Assembly: GCF_000621165.1 (NCBI RefSeq) | Contig: NZ_KK211218.1 | Span: 365,196-429,195, forward strand | Origin: Enterovibrio calviensis DSM 14347 | GTDB taxonomy: Bacteria; Pseudomonadota; Gammaproteobacteria; Enterobacterales; Vibrionaceae | Length of the DNA: 64,000 nt | Reading direction: 5' to 3' | Shown: positions 18,342 through 27,674 of the stretch, piece by piece | Layout of the letters: every line of letters begins with the position of its first letter | Position numbering within the stretch: the stretch's first letter is position 1 | Program-made: the position numbers and the translations under genes | The notes under the pieces: generated by a model | What the model was told of the DNA's origin: nothing | What the model saw: only the letters and a program-made list of their open reading frames with translations | The model's database searches: none

Positions 18342-18982
18342 TCAAGGGACTTACGGCTGCTGTTATTGCAGCTGTAATTTCGCTGCCTGTTAGCGCAGCG
18401 CAGATTGAATTTAGTTACAGCAAATTGTATAGCCAATTAAAGCATAACCTTGGTGAAAACCACCCTGATGTGAAGATTGGTTATTTTATGGTGGCTCCCG
18501 AAACCGGTGAGATTTGCACCATCACAAAAGCTTGGATGATAAAGAAGAAAAACTACGAAGAGTTTGTGATTCCTGACTCTCAAGAGTTACCGCTCCCGAT
18601 TGATAATCGTCTTCGTCAGGTAAACCCTGATGTCTTCATCCAAACAGAAGGTGAGACGCTTTGTGACGTTTCTTTTCAGGTGATGGCCAAAAACACATTT
18701 GAGGCTGAGTTGTCAGAGCAAGAGCTTGGGACATTGGTCCCTCAAATGACGGCGATGATGCAAGACTTAGGCGGGATGTTCTCCTCTTGGTTTATGCCTG
18801 ACGTTGAAGGTGTCTCCGTTCACTTTGATCAACCGCTGACATCTCTTTCAACCTCGGAAGGTCGAGTGATTGACGTGACGGGTAAAGTGGCTGTGGTGAA
18901 GTTGGCCGATCTTAATGACGGTGAGCGTGTGTTGTTTGAACAAGCGCCCGTTAAAGTGACGCCTTGGATTCCACAAAGCTGA
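18338..18982 (+). CDS. periplasmic DUF2987 protein
   Basis: 214 aa from the ATG at 18338, which overlaps the upstream stop and is preceded by GGAG; four extra codons upstream are ignored. Signal peptide ends at VSAAQ (about residue 21). The mature part matches the DUF2987 family of Vibrio/Shewanella (YFMVAPETGEICTITKAWM, a conserved block at about 45-63). Function unknown; operon position suggests an envelope role. A strong terminator follows. Confidence 0.75.
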   Translation: MIKGLTAAVIAAVISLPVSAAQIEFSYSKLYSQLKHNLGENHPDVKIGYFMVAPETGEICTITKAWMIKKKNYEEFVIPDSQELPLPIDNRLRQVNPDVFIQTEGETLCDVSFQVMAKNTFEAELSEQELGTLVPQMTAMMQDLGGMFSSWFMPDVEGVSVHFDQPLTSLSTSEGRVIDVTGKVAVVKLADLNDGERVLFEQAPVKVTPWIPQS

Positions 18983-19013
18983 TCGTTACGATGCTTTAAT
19001 GTCTCTGGAAACA

Positions 19014-19038
19014 AAGAAGCCCGCATTGCGGGCTTCTT
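19014..19038. terminator. bidirectional terminator between the DUF2987 gene and ttcA
   Basis: 11-bp perfect stem AAGAAGCCCGC / GCGGGCTTCTT with a 3-nt loop and T-run to the right, between convergent genes. Confidence 0.9.
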
Positions 19039-19062
19039 TTTTAGAACTAACGGATAAGCTGG

Positions 19063-19989
19063 TTAGTTTACTTGAACGACATCTAAGGCCATTGCAGGGT
19101 CAACTTCAATTACGTCATCTTTTGATGGTGCAACGTCGCTGAACTGCTCTTTGTCGAATGCTGTATCACCACCATTAATCACACCAGAGTCTTTGGTAAT
19201 GGTCTTAAAGTCGAACAGATCAAAATCGGCAAGGTGCGACGGAACAACGTTTTGCATTGCTGTGAACATCGTTTCGATTCGGCCAGGGAAGCGTTTATCC
19301 CAATCACGAAGCATTTCTTTGATCACTTGACGCTGCATGTTTGGTTGAGAACCACACAGGTTGCAAGGAATGATAGGGAACTCTGCTGCGCTCGCATAGC
19401 GTTCAATATCTTTCTCACGACAATAAGCTAACGGGCGAATAACCACATGCTCGCCATTGTCTGACACCAACTTAGGTGGCATACCTTTCAATTTACCGCC
19501 ATAGAACATGTTCAAGAACAGCGTCTCGAGAATGTCATCACGATGGTGACCCAATGCAATCTTCGTAGCGCCTAGCTCTTTTGCTGTGCGGTAAAGAATA
19601 CCGCGACGAAGGCGAGAACAAAGTGAACATGTTGTTTTGCCTTCTGGCACTTTGTCTTTGACGATTGCGTAGGTGTCTTCTTCCACAATTTTGTACTGAA
19701 CACCTAGGTTATCAAGATACTCTGGCAACACATGCTCAGGAAAACCCGGTTGTTTCTGGTCTAGGTTAACGGCGATCAGCTCAAATGAGACTGGCGCGCT
19801 TTTCTGCAAGTTTTGCAGAATTTCAAGCATGGTGTAGCTGTCTTTGCCACCACTCAAGCAAACCATGATGCGGTCGCCATCTTCAATCATGTTGAAGTCA
19901 GCAATGGCTTGACCGACATTGCGACGAAGACGTTTGTGCAATTTGTTCAGGTTGTACTTTTGTGATTTTGTGAGTTCTTGATTCGACAT
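19063..19989 (-). CDS. ttcA: tRNA 2-thiocytidine(32) synthetase
   Basis: 308 aa. Thiolates cytidine 32 of certain tRNAs using ATP and an Fe-S cluster. The PP-loop SGGKDS is at 46-51. Two cysteine pairs, CSLC (C121/C124) and CNLC (C209/C212), are the Fe-S ligand region, and GHHRDD follows at about 147-152. Length and C-terminal extension fit the Vibrio orthologue. Monocistronic. Confidence 0.96.
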   Translation of the reverse strand: MSNQELTKSQKYNLNKLHKRLRRNVGQAIADFNMIEDGDRIMVCLSGGKDSYTMLEILQNLQKSAPVSFELIAVNLDQKQPGFPEHVLPEYLDNLGVQYKIVEEDTYAIVKDKVPEGKTTCSLCSRLRRGILYRTAKELGATKIALGHHRDDILETLFLNMFYGGKLKGMPPKLVSDNGEHVVIRPLAYCREKDIERYASAAEFPIIPCNLCGSQPNMQRQVIKEMLRDWDKRFPGRIETMFTAMQNVVPSHLADFDLFDFKTITKDSGVINGGDTAFDKEQFSDVAPSKDDVIEVDPAMALDVVQVN

Positions 19990-20141
19990 GGTAATACTGT
20001 GTGCCTCTGAAATATCTCTACGCTAGCAAGCATACAATACATTGAAGAGATAGCAGGTTGCTTATCTCGACAGGGCTTGAAGCGAGGGTTTGGCGCGTAT
20101 GATACGGATTTCGTGACAGGATGCTAGTGTGACAAGAAGAA

Positions 20142-20159
20142 AAGCGCCCGAAGGCGCTT
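20142..20159 (-). terminator. uspE terminator
   Basis: Stem AAGCGCC-CGAA-GGCGCTT, 20 bp after the uspE stop, with T-rich sequence (TTTTCTTCTT) following on the minus strand. Confidence 0.7.
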
Positions 20160-20178
20160 ATATGTAGGAGTTAGATAT

Positions 20179-21129
20179 CTACGCCTCAGATAAATTTGGC
20201 GCGAGTGGGCTGACGTAGCCATCTGGCTTGATGGCTAACACGTCACAATTCAACTGGTCGATAGTGTGCTCAGCGGTATTACCAATGAAAATCGCCGACA
20301 GACCAACGCGGCCCGTTGTTCCGAGTATCACTAGTTCTGCGTCGAGTTGTTTAGCGACCGCAGGAATGACATCTTCAGGTAAACCCTCTTGGCAATATGT
20401 TTGCTGTTCATCAATCCCATGCTTTTGCCTCAACGCTTTCATTTCAAGCAAATGATGTCCTCGAACAGCATCAGTGTAGGACGCAGGGTCGAACTCAGGT
20501 AACTCGATCGTGACGTTAACAGGTGTGGCAGGGTAAGCATTGACGAGATTAACTTCTGCATGGAGCAATTTGCTCATTGCATTTGATTCTTCAATGAGCT
20601 TGTCATTGAGGGGGATATGCGTTTCGTTTTCAGAAGACACATTAACCGCGGTGAGTATTTTGCCGTTTTCTGGCCAACCGTGTTCTTTAACCAATAAAAC
20701 AGGGCAGGGGCATTTGCGAAGTAAGTGCCAGTCTGTCGGTGTGAAGATCACAGAGCCTAATTTATCGTGCTCGTGAGTGGCCTTAACTAATAGGTCATGA
20801 TGAGAGTCAAACACTCGGGCAATCATGCTTTCATAAGGGCGATTGTGCCAAACAACATGGGGGGTGACTTCGATGCCTTGTGTCTCGTGGTTAGTGACTA
20901 ATGAGGCAACCCATTCTTCACGCTGACGAAGTACACCGGAGCGCATTGCCTGACGCTCTTCTGCAGATAGCATCGAGGTCATTTCATAAGAAAAATCGTA
21001 GATAGCGAGGAAAAGAGTAAGCTTAACATCTGCCGAGGATTTTCTGGCGATATCAAGTGCTCGCGAGAGTGCGGGCTGTTCTTCGTGGTCGGGGTCGATG
21101 GCCACGAGCAAGTTGGTATATCTGTTCAT
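20179..21129 (-). CDS. uspE: universal stress protein E
   Basis: 316 aa from the ATG at 21129, preceded by an ideal GGAGG. Two tandem Usp domains: the first begins RYTNLLVAIDPDHEEQPALSRAL, the second ends with the nucleotide-binding-type sequence VILGTTGRVGLSAIFIGNTAEH (about 270-291). Cytoplasmic stress-survival protein. Its position directly beside fnr is conserved in Vibrionaceae and Enterobacteriaceae (ydaA/uspE-fnr). Confidence 0.94.
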   Translation of the reverse strand: MNRYTNLLVAIDPDHEEQPALSRALDIARKSSADVKLTLFLAIYDFSYEMTSMLSAEERQAMRSGVLRQREEWVASLVTNHETQGIEVTPHVVWHNRPYESMIARVFDSHHDLLVKATHEHDKLGSVIFTPTDWHLLRKCPCPVLLVKEHGWPENGKILTAVNVSSENETHIPLNDKLIEESNAMSKLLHAEVNLVNAYPATPVNVTIELPEFDPASYTDAVRGHHLLEMKALRQKHGIDEQQTYCQEGLPEDVIPAVAKQLDAELVILGTTGRVGLSAIFIGNTAEHTIDQLNCDVLAIKPDGYVSPLAPNLSEA

Positions 21130-21212
21130 AACAAACCTCCAGCTTGGTAATGCCGATACTTTACTGTAACGCAATCTTAGCGGATGGTGGAATAAATTCA
21201 GATATATAAACG

Positions 21213-21245
21213 TAAAAAAAGAGAAATGGCGCGTAAAGCGCCATT
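21213..21245 (-). terminator. fnr terminator
   Basis: Stem AATGGCGC / GCGCCATT (5-nt loop) followed on the minus strand by TCTC and a run of seven T. Confidence 0.7.
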
Positions 21246-21273
21246 CGGAAAATTGTCAATTTGTGAGAACGAA

Positions 21274-22017
21274 TTACTTACTAATTCCAGCAAGTCGGCC
21301 CAGTTCATCTTGGTCCAGGATCGTAATGTATTTGCCTTTGACACTTAACATTTCACTCTTCTGGAAACGTCCAAGCAAGCGGCTGATCGTTTCAACAGTC
21401 AGGCCAAGGTAATTGCCAATGTCACCACGAGTCATGGTAAGACGAAACTCTTTAGCAGAGAAACCACGTTGAGAGAATCGAGTAGAGAGGGTATGCAAAA
21501 ATGCTGCTAAACGTTCTTCAGCATTTTTCTTAGATAGTAGAAGAATCATTTCTTGATCCCCCTTAATTTCACTACTCATTAGGCGCATGATTTGTTGACG
21601 AAGTTTCGGCATTTTTCCTGAAAGATCATCGAGTATCTCAAAAGGAATTTCACAAACCATTGATGTTTCGAGTGCTTGGGCAAAGCTAGGGTGAGACATA
21701 TGATTGATAGCGTCGAAGCCTACGAGATCACCCGCTAGGTGGAATGCAGTGATTTGCTCATCGCCTTGCTCTGTAATGGTATAGCTTTTAATTGTGCCAG
21801 AGCGAATGGCATACAATGAACGAAGCGGGTCACCAGCTTGAAACAAAGGCTGGCCTTTTTGAATTGGCTTCTTCCGTTCAATAATTTGGTCAAGCTGATT
21901 AAGCTCACTTTCACTCAAAGTAAAAGGGATACAGAGCTGACTGATACTGCAGTCCTGACAATGGATTGCGCATCCGCCGGATTGAACTCGTTTAGTGATG
22001 ATCTTGTCTTGAATCAT
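21274..22017 (-). CDS. fnr: fumarate/nitrate reduction regulator FNR
   Basis: 247 aa. Oxygen-sensing global activator of anaerobic and microaerobic genes. The 4Fe-4S ligands are at C20, C23, C29 and C122, exactly the E. coli spacing, and an additional C16 is also present. A CRP-like cyclic-nucleotide-fold core carries the dimer helix, and the DNA-recognition helix is [16 protein letters not shown] (about 207-222). FNR is expected to control the adjacent cbb3 oxidase genes. Confidence 0.97.
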   Translation of the reverse strand: MIQDKIITKRVQSGGCAIHCQDCSISQLCIPFTLSESELNQLDQIIERKKPIQKGQPLFQAGDPLRSLYAIRSGTIKSYTITEQGDEQITAFHLAGDLVGFDAINHMSHPSFAQALETSMVCEIPFEILDDLSGKMPKLRQQIMRLMSSEIKGDQEMILLLSKKNAEERLAAFLHTLSTRFSQRGFSAKEFRLTMTRGDIGNYLGLTVETISRLLGRFQKSEMLSVKGKYITILDQDELGRLAGISK

Positions 22018-22080
22018 GAGCCTGCTTTGCCAATTTGATTTGAGTCAATATTTTACCACTTCTACGTGATAAATCGAGCC

Positions 22081-22755
22081 TTAGTACAACTGATTGTATA
22101 CAGAATAAGCGGTAACAATTCCGTACATTAGCAGTATCACTGATGAGAAACGCCTAAAAATCAAATTGTTAAGCGCCTTTTTGGCCGCTTCAGCAAAAGA
22201 ACCAATAAGTAACATTGCAGGGAGTGTCCCTAGGCCAAATGCGAGCATTATCAATAATCCATGAAACGCATTACCTGACACTGCAGCCCAACTTAATGCT
22301 GAATAGACCAAGCCGCAGGGTAACCACCCCCAGATCATGCCAAAGGGAAGCGCAGATAATGGGCTCTTCAACGGAAGGAATTTAGACGAAAGTGGGGATA
22401 TATGTCGCCAGAGCACTTTACCAATCCTCTCTACATAAGACAGTCCATTCCAGAACTGTCCTATATAAAGCGCCAGCAAAATCATCATGATAGCAGCGGC
22501 CAGTCGTAACCAAATCAACCCTTGGGACATTTGACTGATGCCGACAACACCTGAAACCAAGCCGCCACCGATTGCTCCTATGACGGCATAAGACAGCAGT
22601 CTTCCGCCATTGTAGAAAAGTAAAAAGGGGATTTTGTTTTTCTCAGCAGGTGTACCAAAGGAAACGGCAGCGGCGACGCCACCGCACATTCCTAAACAAT
22701 GGCCAGCCCCTAAGAGGCCGACCATAAATGCCGCAATAAAATCAGTGTACGGCAT
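22081..22755 (-). CDS. sulfite exporter TauE/SafE-family protein of the cbb3 assembly cluster
   Basis: 224 aa, six-helix inner-membrane protein. The N-terminal GLLGAGHCLGMCGGVAAAVSF (two cysteines flanking a GMCGG motif) is typical of the SafE-like (DsbD-superfamily) proteins found beside ccoS in proteobacteria. These are thought to help copper or thiol handling during cytochrome oxidase biogenesis; that role is inferred from context. The start overlaps the ccoS stop by 1 bp. Confidence 0.88.
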   Translation of the reverse strand: MPYTDFIAAFMVGLLGAGHCLGMCGGVAAAVSFGTPAEKNKIPFLLFYNGGRLLSYAVIGAIGGGLVSGVVGISQMSQGLIWLRLAAAIMMILLALYIGQFWNGLSYVERIGKVLWRHISPLSSKFLPLKSPLSALPFGMIWGWLPCGLVYSALSWAAVSGNAFHGLLIMLAFGLGTLPAMLLIGSFAEAAKKALNNLIFRRFSSVILLMYGIVTAYSVYNQLY

Positions 22756-22943
22756 TACTGTTCTTCCGGCTTATCTGTCTGTTGTTTTCTGCTTACTGGT
22801 TCTTTGTCATCATCAAGAAGAATATTCATTCCTTGACGTTCCAGATCTTCAAACTGTTCGGTTTTAACCGCCCATATGAAAATGCCGACTGCAACACAGA
22901 CAAGTAAGATGGCAATGGGTATGAGGATATACAGACTTTCCAT
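22755..22943 (-). CDS. ccoS: cbb3-type oxidase assembly protein CcoS
   Basis: 62 aa. One N-terminal transmembrane helix (LIPIAILLVCVAVGIFIWAV) then the conserved QFEDLERQGMNILLDD block of CcoS, which is needed for cofactor insertion into cbb3 oxidase. Two bp separate it from ccoI. Confidence 0.93.
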   Translation of the reverse strand: MESLYILIPIAILLVCVAVGIFIWAVKTEQFEDLERQGMNILLDDDKEPVSRKQQTDKPEEQ

Positions 22944-22945
22944 AA

Positions 22946-25339
22946 CTACTTATCCTTGAGACGCTCAATGAGGTCTTTCTTAAAGAGACGCAACGAATTC
23001 GTGACGACGATAACGGAGCTACCAGACATGCCTGCAACAGCAATGTATGGAGCGACAAACCCCATCACGGCAAGCGGCAGAATAATGAGGTTATAGCCTA
23101 AAGCCCATGCAAGATTCTGGCGAATGATTTTTTGCGTGAACCCCGCTAAGTGACGCGCATCAAGCAGCTTTGTCAGATCGTCGCCGAGCAAAACCATATC
23201 CGCAGAAGCTTTTGCGACATCAGTGCCTCCACCCATAGCAACAGACAGATGGGCACCTGCCAGAACAGGGGCATCATTGACGCCATCACCGATCATCATT
23301 GTTATTTGGTCTTTAGACAAAGCGTTAAGGTAATCAAGCTTGCCCTGAGGAGATACGCCAGACACCAATTCATCAATACCCAGCTGTTTTGCCACTGATT
23401 CTGCTGTTTTTGAATTATCGCCCGTCAACATAGTGACCGCGATACCCGCTTCATGGAACTTGTCGATCAGCGTTTTACTGCTTTGGCGGATTGGGTCAAC
23501 TAATTGGAACGAGGCGATTTTCTGGCCTTCGCATGAAAGCCATATTTGATGATCGACCGTCGCGGCTTCATTTGGGTTTGTGAGTGCAAATTCAGGCTTT
23601 CCTATTCGCCATTCTTTATCAAGATATTTGCCCTTTAACCCTTCACCAATAACATTTTCAACCTGTGTCACGCCATCAGTCACGGTAACGCCATGGAATG
23701 CCTCAGCGATAGGGTGGTTCGCGTACGATTCTAACGCCGCAGCGATACCAAGCGCTTCTTGTGACGATAGATTGGCGTATGTTGCGTTATCAGACAGTGT
23801 GACATTGCCTTCTGTCAGCGTGCCCGTCTTATCAATAATGACGCGGTTAATCTTGGTGAGCGTTTCAAAAACGTGTCCACGGCGCAGCAAAATGCCCAGT
23901 CTTCCGAATGTTGACGTCGAGCAGGTCAGTGCCGTCGGGGTTGCAAGGGACAATGCACATGGGCACGTAGCAACGAGAACCGACAACATGATCCAAAAAG
24001 CATCATCAGGACGATGGCTTTGCCAATACCACCACGTCAATGCGGAAATCACCAATATTGCTGCGACAAAGTAACGCGCCACGATATCTGCAATTTGTGC
24101 CACACGCGGCTTGGCGAGCTGGGCTTCATCTTGTAATTGAACGATATGGGCAATCAAAGAGTCTTTCTTCTCAGCCGTCACTTTCACATTCACGTTACCA
24201 TCAATGTTGAGCGTACCAGCGTAAACCAAATGACCAGACTCGCGCGCCTCCGGCATCGACTCTCCCGTAAGCATGGATTCATCGACGGTGGTGACACCTT
24301 CAGTAATGACGCCATCAGCAGGGAAGGGTTCTCCAGGAAGCACACGAACAATGTGACCGACGGTTAGCGATTTGGCTGGTATCTGTTCGCCCGAATCAAG
24401 CGTTGCCAAACGCGGGATCAGCTTGAGTAGATTTGCACTCGCAGCCGCTGCGGTACGACGCGCTCGCATTTCGAGGAAGCGACCGACAAGCAAAAAGAAG
24501 GTAAACATCGCGATAGATTCGAAGAATACCTCGCCGACGCCGGTGACGGTGGCATATAAGCTCGCGAAATAAGCAAACAACAAGGCGATAGAGACTGGAA
24601 CATCCATGCCGAGGGTTCTGGCTTTTAAATTGCGCCACGCATTGATGTAGAACGGCATGGCAGAATACAACAGAACCGGAGTTGCAAAAATCAAACTAAC
24701 CCAACGAAAGTAATTACGAAAAGACTCATCCATATCACCAAAAACTTCGAAATACATGGCAATCGCCAGCATCATGACCTGCATGGTGGCAAGGCCAGCA
24801 ACACCCAGCTTGTAGAGGTATTGTTTCATCGTACGGTGATATTGCGCTTCTTGATTGTCAGCTTCAAAAGGCGCGGCTTTGTATCCAAGGCCGTGGATTT
24901 TACTCAGCAATGTGCTGAGTTTGACTTGAGTTGGGTCCCAGCGCAGTGTGGCTCGGTTTGTGGTTGTATTCACTTGAATACGAGAAACGCCGTCTTGGGC
25001 GCTGATTTGTTTTTCGATTAGCCAAGCACAAGCGGCACAGGAAACGCCGTCTACAGAAAGAATGACTTCGTCGATACCATTTTCATGGCGCACAAATTCT
25101 TGTTGAACGTCTTCGTTGTCGTAAAGGCTGAGAGACTGCAGTTCTTCGGGGACGAGGTTGGCTTTTTCAGCCGGTGCGGTGCGATATTCGTAATATGACG
25201 TTAAGCCGTTGGCGACGATGGTTGTTGCAACGGCCTCACATCCAGGGCAACACATTGTACGGTTTACGCCCTGAATTTCGACTTGGTAGGAGTCACCAGT
25301 TAATACTGGCTCTCCGCAGTGATAACAATCTTGCGTCAT
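22946..25339 (-). CDS. ccoI: copper-exporting P1B-type ATPase for cbb3 oxidase assembly
   Basis: 797 aa. The N-terminal zinc-finger-like region (CYHCGEPV and CCPGCEAVA) is followed by an HMA domain with GVSCAACAWLIE (about 96-107). Eight membrane helices include the metal-binding CPC (LVATCPCALSLATPTAL). The phosphorylation motif DKTGTLTEG, TGDN and MIGDGVNDAPVLAGA hinge are intact. Moves copper across the inner membrane for the CcoN binuclear centre. The start overlaps ccoH by 4 bp. Confidence 0.95.
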   Translation of the reverse strand: MTQDCYHCGEPVLTGDSYQVEIQGVNRTMCCPGCEAVATTIVANGLTSYYEYRTAPAEKANLVPEELQSLSLYDNEDVQQEFVRHENGIDEVILSVDGVSCAACAWLIEKQISAQDGVSRIQVNTTTNRATLRWDPTQVKLSTLLSKIHGLGYKAAPFEADNQEAQYHRTMKQYLYKLGVAGLATMQVMMLAIAMYFEVFGDMDESFRNYFRWVSLIFATPVLLYSAMPFYINAWRNLKARTLGMDVPVSIALLFAYFASLYATVTGVGEVFFESIAMFTFFLLVGRFLEMRARRTAAAASANLLKLIPRLATLDSGEQIPAKSLTVGHIVRVLPGEPFPADGVITEGVTTVDESMLTGESMPEARESGHLVYAGTLNIDGNVNVKVTAEKKDSLIAHIVQLQDEAQLAKPRVAQIADIVARYFVAAILVISALTWWYWQSHRPDDAFWIMLSVLVATCPCALSLATPTALTCSTSTFGRLGILLRRGHVFETLTKINRVIIDKTGTLTEGNVTLSDNATYANLSSQEALGIAAALESYANHPIAEAFHGVTVTDGVTQVENVIGEGLKGKYLDKEWRIGKPEFALTNPNEAATVDHQIWLSCEGQKIASFQLVDPIRQSSKTLIDKFHEAGIAVTMLTGDNSKTAESVAKQLGIDELVSGVSPQGKLDYLNALSKDQITMMIGDGVNDAPVLAGAHLSVAMGGGTDVAKASADMVLLGDDLTKLLDARHLAGFTQKIIRQNLAWALGYNLIILPLAVMGFVAPYIAVAGMSGSSVIVVTNSLRLFKKDLIERLKDK

Positions 25340-25827
25340 TCCTTGATCTGACCATACAACTTAACAGGTTCGGATGATGGAAGGGTAGCGCGACCATTGA
25401 GCGCCCAAGTACCATCAAACGCATTAAGTTCGATATACCAAGGCCCTTCCAGTGGCTCGGAAAGCGCGATACGGTAACGACCATTCTGATCAGCATTGAC
25501 CATCTGCTCAACATCTTTGTTGGCAAGCGTACGATGTTGGAAGGTAATTTTGAGAGTTGGGAATTGCTCTAGCTCACCCTTATCAAGCGTGAAAACAGCT
25601 GAGTCATCTTGTGTGGTTAAGAATGCTGATAAAGACAAAGCATCAGCCTGACGAAGACGAGAAAGGTCTTGGTTAATCCCTTTGCCTTCTTTGTAATAGT
25701 CTTCTGCGACGAGAGAAACCTGATTTTTACTAAATAGCGTGACGGTGAATAAGCTCGCAATGACGACGCTGGCGGGTAATGCAATCAGGAACCAAGGCCA
25801 GAACTGCTTATACCATGGTTTGTTCAT
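25336..25827 (-). CDS. ccoH: cbb3 oxidase assembly protein CcoH/FixH
   Basis: 163 aa FixH-family protein. One N-terminal membrane anchor (FWPWFLIALPASVVIASLFTV) and the motif VAEDYYKEGKGINQDLSR (about 40-57) typical of FixH, then a periplasmic immunoglobulin-like domain. Acts in maturation of the oxidase with CcoI. First gene of the ccoHIS-SafE unit; the strong terminator upstream separates it from ccoNOQP. Confidence 0.9.
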   Translation of the reverse strand: MNKPWYKQFWPWFLIALPASVVIASLFTVTLFSKNQVSLVAEDYYKEGKGINQDLSRLRQADALSLSAFLTTQDDSAVFTLDKGELEQFPTLKITFQHRTLANKDVEQMVNADQNGRYRIALSEPLEGPWYIELNAFDGTWALNGRATLPSSEPVKLYGQIKE

Positions 25828-25860
25828 ATCGCTTTCCTGTATTTACTATCTTCTTGGGTA

Positions 25861-25886
25861 AAAAAGCCCCTGAAAGCAGGGGCTTA
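25861..25886 (-). terminator. terminator of ccoNOQP
   Basis: 9-bp stem AAGCCCCTG / CAGGGGCTT with a T-run (TTTTTT) on the minus strand, 15 bp after the ccoP stop and before ccoH. Confidence 0.88.
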
Positions 25887-25900
25887 ACAACAACGATTTT

Positions 25901-26872
25901 TTATTGGTTTTGAGTATTGCTTAGCTGCCAAACATACGCAGAAAGAAGCTGGATCTTATCTTCGTCCAGGATATCTTTCCAAGCAGGCATCACGCCTTGA
26001 CGGCCATAACGAACAGTGTCTTCAACGGCTTTACGAGAGCCACCAAATAGCCATACGTTATCTGTCAGGTCAGGCGCACCGAAGGCTGGGTTACCCTTAC
26101 CATCAGTACCATGACATGCAGCACAAACAACAAAGCGAGCTTTACCTTTCGCCGCTTCTTCAGCGTTAACTTTACGGCCAGAAAGGCTTAGAGCATATGC
26201 TGATACTTCGCTAACACCATCTTCACCAAACGCATCTAACCAAGCAGGCATGTTACCGACACGGCCGTGCAACAAGGTTGCCTTGATGGCTTCAGGCTCA
26301 CCGCCATACAACCATGCTTTATCGGTAAGGTTAGGGAAGCCCGATTGACCGCGCGCATCAGAGCCGTGGCATTGAGCACAGTTCTGAATAAACAGACGCT
26401 GACCGACTTTTACCGCTTCAGGGTTTTTGGCGATTTCAGTAATTTCAAGAAGTTCATCGCTACCAGGCTTGTAAGCAAGTTTGCGGAACGTTTCACCGAA
26501 AATTTCATTTGCAGCTGACAGTTCGCGAGCGTATTGGTCAATACCCTCACTGTTAGCCATTCGCTCACGAGACTCATCGATGTTTTTTACTTGTTGCGCT
26601 GAACTTTGCCAGTTAAACAACCCTTGGAAGTTTCCTAGACCTGGATAAAGCGCCAAGTAAACTGCACCGAAGACGATGGTTGCCCAAAACATGTAGGACC
26701 ACCATTTCGGTAGAGGGTTGTTTAGTTCACGAATACCATCGTACTCGTGGCCCATATCCTCACCGTCAGCAACACCTTTAAGGTCTTTGCCACACCAAAT
26801 AATCAGTGCAGCACAACCTACAAGCGTAGCAACGACAATGACAGTGATGAATAGACTCCAAAATGTCGTCAT
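25901..26872 (-). CDS. ccoP: cbb3-type cytochrome c oxidase subunit III (di-heme)
   Basis: 323 aa. Two N-terminal membrane segments, then two cytochrome c domains with CAQCH (about 164) and CAACH (about 250) heme motifs, axial methionines in NMPAW and VMPAW contexts. Relays electrons from cytochrome c to CcoN. The start overlaps the ccoQ stop. Confidence 0.96.
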   Translation of the reverse strand: MTTFWSLFITVIVVATLVGCAALIIWCGKDLKGVADGEDMGHEYDGIRELNNPLPKWWSYMFWATIVFGAVYLALYPGLGNFQGLFNWQSSAQQVKNIDESRERMANSEGIDQYARELSAANEIFGETFRKLAYKPGSDELLEITEIAKNPEAVKVGQRLFIQNCAQCHGSDARGQSGFPNLTDKAWLYGGEPEAIKATLLHGRVGNMPAWLDAFGEDGVSEVSAYALSLSGRKVNAEEAAKGKARFVVCAACHGTDGKGNPAFGAPDLTDNVWLFGGSRKAVEDTVRYGRQGVMPAWKDILDEDKIQLLSAYVWQLSNTQNQ

Positions 26873-27042
26873 TTGTTATCTTCTCCTGTCTTTTTTGTAC
26901 CTTTATCCTCATCCGCAAAGACAAGGTTCGCAGCGTCTTCAAATTCCGTTTTACGACGGCTGCTGTAGGCCCAAAGCACTATCCCAATGAAGCTCACAAA
27001 AATTACGAGTGTCCAGATACTATGGAACGAAACAATTTCCAT
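26869..27042 (-). CDS. ccoQ: cbb3-type oxidase subunit CcoQ
   Basis: 57 aa. Translation from the ATG at 27042 gives MEIVSFHSIWTLVIFVSFIG, then IVLWAYSSRRKTEFEDAANL, then an acidic/lysine-rich tail. That is one membrane helix followed by the RRKxxFEEAANLxFAD signature typical of CcoQ. The stop overlaps ccoP by 4 bp (ATGA) and 9 bp separate it from ccoO. It stabilises the oxidase complex. Confidence 0.95.
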   Translation of the reverse strand: MEIVSFHSIWTLVIFVSFIGIVLWAYSSRRKTEFEDAANLVFADEDKGTKKTGEDNK

Positions 27043-27051
27043 AACGATTCC

Positions 27052-27663
27052 TTACTTCATTGCGTGGCCGAGAGACTGAAGGTAAGCAATCAGTGCTTCC
27101 ATTTCAGTTTTTCCTTGAACGTCAGCTTTCGCGTTCGCGACTTGCTCATCGGTGTATGGCACACCAAACATATCTCGGAAAACCGTCAGTTTCTTCTCAG
27201 TCGTGTCACCTGACAATACAGTCTCAGCTAACCAAGGGAAGCCAGGCATGTTTGATTCAGGTACAACAGCGCGAGGGTCAATCAAGTGAACGCGGTGCCA
27301 TTCATCAGAATAACGACCACCAACACGAGCAAGATCAGGACCTGTACGCTTAGAACCCCATAGGAAAGGGTGCTCCCAAACACTTTCACCGGCGACAGAA
27401 TAGTGACCGTATCGCTCGGTTTCAGCACGGAATGGACGAATCATCTGGCTGTGACAAACGTTACAACCTTCGCGGATGTAAATGTCTCGGCCTTCCATTT
27501 CAAGTGCAGTGTATGGGCGCAGGTTATCGACTGGCTCAGTGGTTTGCTTTTGGTAAAGCAATGGCGTGATTTCTACCAGTGCCCCCAAGCTGATGGCAAT
27601 AACAATCAAGATTGCTAATAAACCAACGTTCTTCTCTACAATTTCGTGACGACTAGTACTCAT
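27052..27663 (-). CDS. ccoO: cbb3-type cytochrome c oxidase subunit II (mono-heme)
   Basis: 203 aa. N-terminal membrane anchor, heme-binding CNVCHSQ at about 68-74, the [16 protein letters not shown] block, and the axial methionine within [11 protein letters not shown]. Membrane-bound electron entry subunit of the oxidase. Confidence 0.97.
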   Translation of the reverse strand: MSTSRHEIVEKNVGLLAILIVIAISLGALVEITPLLYQKQTTEPVDNLRPYTALEMEGRDIYIREGCNVCHSQMIRPFRAETERYGHYSVAGESVWEHPFLWGSKRTGPDLARVGGRYSDEWHRVHLIDPRAVVPESNMPGFPWLAETVLSGDTTEKKLTVFRDMFGVPYTDEQVANAKADVQGKTEMEALIAYLQSLGHAMK

Positions 27664-27674
27664 CGTTGGTCTCC